NCBI GenBank assembly: GCA_900545305.1
Contig: UQYD01000014.1
Coordinates: forward strand, 1-45,091
Source of the DNA: an uncultured Eubacterium sp.
Lineage (GTDB): Bacteria; Bacillota; Clostridia; Lachnospirales; CAG-274
Reading direction: 5' to 3'
DNA: 45,091 nt
Shown here: piece by piece, positions 42,747-45,091 of the stretch
Layout: every line of letters starts with the position of its first letter
How positions within the stretch are numbered: the stretch's first letter is position 1
Made by a program: the position numbers and the translations under genes
The notes under the pieces: model-generated
What the model was told of the DNA's origin: nothing
What the model saw: only the letters and a program-made list of their open reading frames with translations
Database searches by the model: none

Positions 42747-43481
42747 TTATTCAGCTTCTTCCCAGTTGTGATATACGTTCTTTACGTCATCGTCTTCGTC
42801 AAGAAGGTCAAGAAGTCTGTTCATTTTCTTAATATCTTCTTCATCAGTAAGAGAAGTATAAGTCTGAGGAATCATAGTAACAGATGCTTCAGCCATAGGA
42901 ATACCGGCCTTTTCAAGAGCTTCTCTTACCTGTGAAAAGTCTTCAGGGTTTGTAATGATTTCGATACCGTCATCTTCAATAGAAATATCTTCAGCACCAG
43001 CTTCAATAGCAATCATTTCAAGTTCGTCTGTGTCAATATCTTCTTCTGTAGTGTCAATAATAATCTGACCCTTTTCGTCAAACATAAAGCTTACACAGCC
43101 ACTTGTACCCATATTTCCGCCACCCTTTGTAAAGGCACTTCTTACATTGGCTGCAGAACGGTTTTTGTTGTCTGTAAGAGTTTCAACGATAACAGCGATA
43201 CCCTTAGGACCATAACCTTCGTATGTAATTGCTTCGTAGTTTACAGCTTCAAGGTTACCAGCTGCTTTCTTAATAGCCTTGTCGATAGTATCATTAGGCA
43301 TATTGTTAGACTTTGCCTTAGCAATAGCATCTCTTAATCTTGAGTTACTTGCTGGGTCTGGACCGCCTGCCTTTACAGCAACTGCAAGTTCACGACCAAT
43401 AACTGTGAAAACTTTGCCCTTAGCAGCATCGTTCTTTTCCTTCTTGTGCTTAATATTGGCAAACTTAGAATGTCCGCTCAT
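42747..43481 (-). CDS. YebC/PmpR family protein
   Basis: The 244-residue protein begins MSGHSKFANIKHKKEKNDAA, the hallmark start of YebC, followed by GKVFTVIGRELAVAVKAGG and NMPNDTIDKAIKKAAG; the YEGYGPKG and NKNRSAANVRSAFTKGGG blocks are also present. Members were called transcription regulators, and some have been shown to relieve ribosome stalling at proline-rich stretches. A promoter is visible upstream (43522-43550), and GGAGG precedes the start. It is convergent with the flavoprotein gene and divergent from cinA. Confidence 0.95.
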   Translation of the reverse strand: MSGHSKFANIKHKKEKNDAAKGKVFTVIGRELAVAVKAGGPDPASNSRLRDAIAKAKSNNMPNDTIDKAIKKAAGNLEAVNYEAITYEGYGPKGIAVIVETLTDNKNRSAANVRSAFTKGGGNMGTSGCVSFMFDEKGQIIIDTTEEDIDTDELEMIAIEAGAEDISIEDDGIEIITNPEDFSQVREALEKAGIPMAEASVTMIPQTYTSLTDEEDIKKMNRLLDLLDEDDDVKNVYHNWEEAE

Positions 43482-43521
43482 TTTATTACCTCCAGTAAAA
43501 ATAAAGTTATCATATCATCTA

Positions 43522-43550
43522 ATTTTACCACTACATAGATAAATTTTCAA
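43522..43550 (-). promoter_or_regulatory. yebC-family gene promoter
   Basis: On the minus strand TTGAAA (43550-43545), a 17-base spacer and TAAAAT (43527-43522). Confidence 0.7.
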
Positions 43551-43598
43551 TAATTTTTTTCTCACTTAAAATCATTCGAACTTTTTTTCGATTGACTA

Positions 43599-43628
43599 TT
43601 GCAATTTGTTCCCCTGTTGTGTTATACT
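43599..43628 (+). promoter_or_regulatory. cinA-recA promoter candidate
   Basis: TTGCAA (43599-43604), an 18-base spacer and TATACT (43623-43628) lie 33 bases before the cinA start. I see no convincing LexA box here. Confidence 0.55.
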
Positions 43629-43660
43629 ATTTCAAAAGCAAGTTGAAAGGAGTAATGGTT

Positions 43661-44896
43661 TTGAAGGCAGAAATTCTTGCAGTAGGTACAGAGATTTTGT
43701 TGGGTGATATAGTAAATACTAATGCACAGTTTTTGGCTAAGGAATTAGCAAATATGGGCATAACTGTTCAGCATCAGGCTGTTGTGGGAGATAATCCTCA
43801 AAGGCTTAAAGAGGCTATGGAACAGGCACTTTCCAGAAGTGATATTCTTATTACAAGTGGTGGACTTGGACCAACACAAGACGATATTACTAAGGAAATG
43901 GCTGCTGAAGTATTTGGCAAAAAAATGTATCTTCATCAAGAGAGTATGGATAGACTGAAAGAACATTTTAAGGGTAGATATATGGCAGAAACAAATAATA
44001 AACAAGCCTATATGCCAGAGGGTTCCATAGTCCTTAAGAATAATAATGGTACAGCTCCCGGCTGTATTATAAAAGAAAACGGCAAAATTATTATTGTTCT
44101 CCCAGGACCTCCACGAGAAATAAAGCCTATGTTTACTGAAAGTGTTATTCCTTTCCTTGCAGAAAAGACAAATTGCACACTTTTAAGTAAAGAAATTCAC
44201 ATTGTTCAGGTAGGCGAAAGCAGAGCATCAGAAATAATGGACGATATCATTAAAAATAGTACAAATCCTACAGTTGCTCCTTACGCAAAAGATAATGAAA
44301 TGCTTTTCAGAGTTACAGCAAGAGGTAAGGATAAAGCAGAGTGTGAAAAAATTATGGAACCAGTTGTAAATGAAATTTACAATAGACTTGGCGACTATAT
44401 TTACGGCGAAGACGATGAAACCCTTGTATCTTCAATTATGAAAATACTTGAGGAGAGAAAATGGACTTTGTCAACAGCTGAAAGTTGTACCGGTGGTATG
44501 GTTGCATCAAGAATTGTTGACTATGCCGGAGCATCAAAAGCATTTGTAAATGGTATGGTAACTTATACAAATGAGAGTAAGTCCCGTTTATTGGACGTTA
44601 AATGTGATACATTAGAGAAGTGGGGAGCAGTTTCTTCTCAAACAGCAGAGGAAATGTGCCTTGGTGTTGCAAAAGTGAGCAATACAAACGTAGGTATTAG
44701 TACAACAGGTGTTGCCGGTCCTGGTGGTGGAACTGTTGAAAAGCCGGTAGGTCTTGTGTATATCGGTGTAGCAATTAATGGCAAGGCTACAGTAGAAAGA
44801 CTTGATATTCACCTAGGCTTAAGAAATAGAATAAGAAGTTATGCAACAGCAAGAGTGTTGGCTCTTTTAAGACAGGAATTATTAAAAAGCAAGTAA
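43661..44896 (+). CDS. cinA: CinA family protein (competence/damage-inducible protein A)
   Basis: The 411-residue protein has the two CinA domains. The N-terminal MoCF/COG1058 domain has AEILAVGTEILLGD, TSGGLGPTQDD (near residue 67) and LPGPPREI (near 147). The C-terminal nicotinamide-nucleotide amidase domain has STAESCTGGM (near 269) and GVAGPGGGT (near 350), the expected active-site loops. The family deamidates NMN or hydrolyses ADP-ribose in NAD recycling. A TTG start at 43661 is favoured by AAAGGAG eight bases upstream; the ATG at 43655 is only two bases away from that site. recA follows after 16 bases, the usual cinA-recA arrangement. Confidence 0.93.
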   Translation: MKAEILAVGTEILLGDIVNTNAQFLAKELANMGITVQHQAVVGDNPQRLKEAMEQALSRSDILITSGGLGPTQDDITKEMAAEVFGKKMYLHQESMDRLKEHFKGRYMAETNNKQAYMPEGSIVLKNNNGTAPGCIIKENGKIIIVLPGPPREIKPMFTESVIPFLAEKTNCTLLSKEIHIVQVGESRASEIMDDIIKNSTNPTVAPYAKDNEMLFRVTARGKDKAECEKIMEPVVNEIYNRLGDYIYGEDDETLVSSIMKILEERKWTLSTAESCTGGMVASRIVDYAGASKAFVNGMVTYTNESKSRLLDVKCDTLEKWGAVSSQTAEEMCLGVAKVSNTNVGISTTGVAGPGGGTVEKPVGLVYIGVAINGKATVERLDIHLGLRNRIRSYATARVLALLRQELLKSK

Positions 44897-44912
44897 ATCT
44901 CAGGAGGAAAAT

Positions 44913-45091
44913 ATGAAAAACAACAGTATTGAAATGAACGAGGCAAAAAATCAGGCCTTACAGACAGCAATAAGTCAGATTGAAAAGAACTTTGGTAAAG
45001 GCTCAATTATGCGTCTTGGTGAAGATGCTGCAGATAAAAGTGTTGAAAGTGTTCCAACAGGTTCTCTTTCTCTTGATATTGCCCTTGGTAT
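44913..45091 (+). CDS. recA: Recombinase RecA, 5' part
   Basis: The reading frame starts at ATG 44913, with AGGAGG seven bases upstream, and runs off the window after 59 codons. It encodes the RecA N-terminal helix and start of the core: ALQTAISQIEKNFGKGSIM, then VPTGSLSLDIALG, both hallmark RecA sequences. The ATP-binding P-loop would lie just beyond the edge. Co-transcription with cinA is likely. Confidence 0.95.
   Translation, partial: MKNNSIEMNEAKNQALQTAISQIEKNFGKGSIMRLGEDAADKSVESVPTGSLSLDIALG

Overview
The window looks like a chromosome segment of a low-GC Gram-positive anaerobe, most likely Clostridia of a Lachnospiraceae-like type. This placement is inferred. It rests on very AT-rich intergenic DNA, strong AGGAGG-type ribosome sites with occasional TTG/GTG starts, consensus sigma-A promoters, a FeoA-FeoB fusion followed by a tiny Cys-rich membrane protein, CsoR-CopA, a BioY/BirA-box biotin operon, and a cinA-recA pair at the right edge. 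I see no rRNA, tRNA, CRISPR, transposase or phage genes.

Region 1 (1-3400): a tandem array of about 64-bp palindromic repeat units abuts the stop codon of a minus-strand membrane-anchored pseudokinase with a zinc ribbon. A lipoprotein/membrane SGNH-like protein and a shikimate-kinase-like protein follow and converge.

Region 2 (3420-24929): a long plus-strand surface-polysaccharide locus. It opens with a 99-bp tandem duplication, each copy holding a complete sigma-A promoter. In order it encodes a chain-length regulator (CpsC/Wzz type), a tyrosine autokinase (CpsD type), a VanZ-like protein, a PF14907-type nucleotidyltransferase, CDP-glucose synthesis (rfbF, rfbG), a D-2-hydroxyacid dehydrogenase, an HMGL-like aldolase, an acyltransferase, three glycosyltransferases (GT8, GT4, GT2) around a pyruvyltransferase plus FrhB-like iron-sulfur protein pair, a flippase, a polymerase, a second acyltransferase broken by one stop codon, a GDP-mannose pyrophosphorylase, and a three-module protein combining a degenerate pyrophosphorylase with two kinds of phosphomannose isomerase. 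The second palindromic repeat array sits inside this locus, between the GT2 gene and the flippase. Together the genes would make a CDP-sugar-derived and GDP-mannose-derived polymer, decorate it with acyl and pyruvyl groups, flip and polymerise it. No priming glycosyltransferase or CpsB-type phosphatase is present in the window.

Region 3 (24941-33374): NfeD plus an SPFH protein, a TetR regulator with a probable self-operator, a Ser/Tyr-rich exported protein, the feoAB iron-uptake operon, and a minus-strand glycolipid operon (two GT4 enzymes resembling glycosyl-diacylglycerol synthases around a VTT membrane protein) with a leader that contains an intrinsic-terminator hairpin.

Region 4 (33438-45091): a biotin operon bioY-bioD-bioA with a BirA operator, an EamA transporter, a small membrane protein, the csoR-copA copper operon (copA ends in a CopZ domain with its own ribosome site), a small unknown protein, a tRNA-dihydrouridine synthase, an iron-sulfur-type flavoprotein, a YebC-family protein, cinA and the start of recA. 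The most unusual signals are the covarying palindromic repeat family, the duplicated capsule promoter, the pseudo-enzyme modules (kinase and pyrophosphorylase), and the possible dual-product copA-copZ gene.
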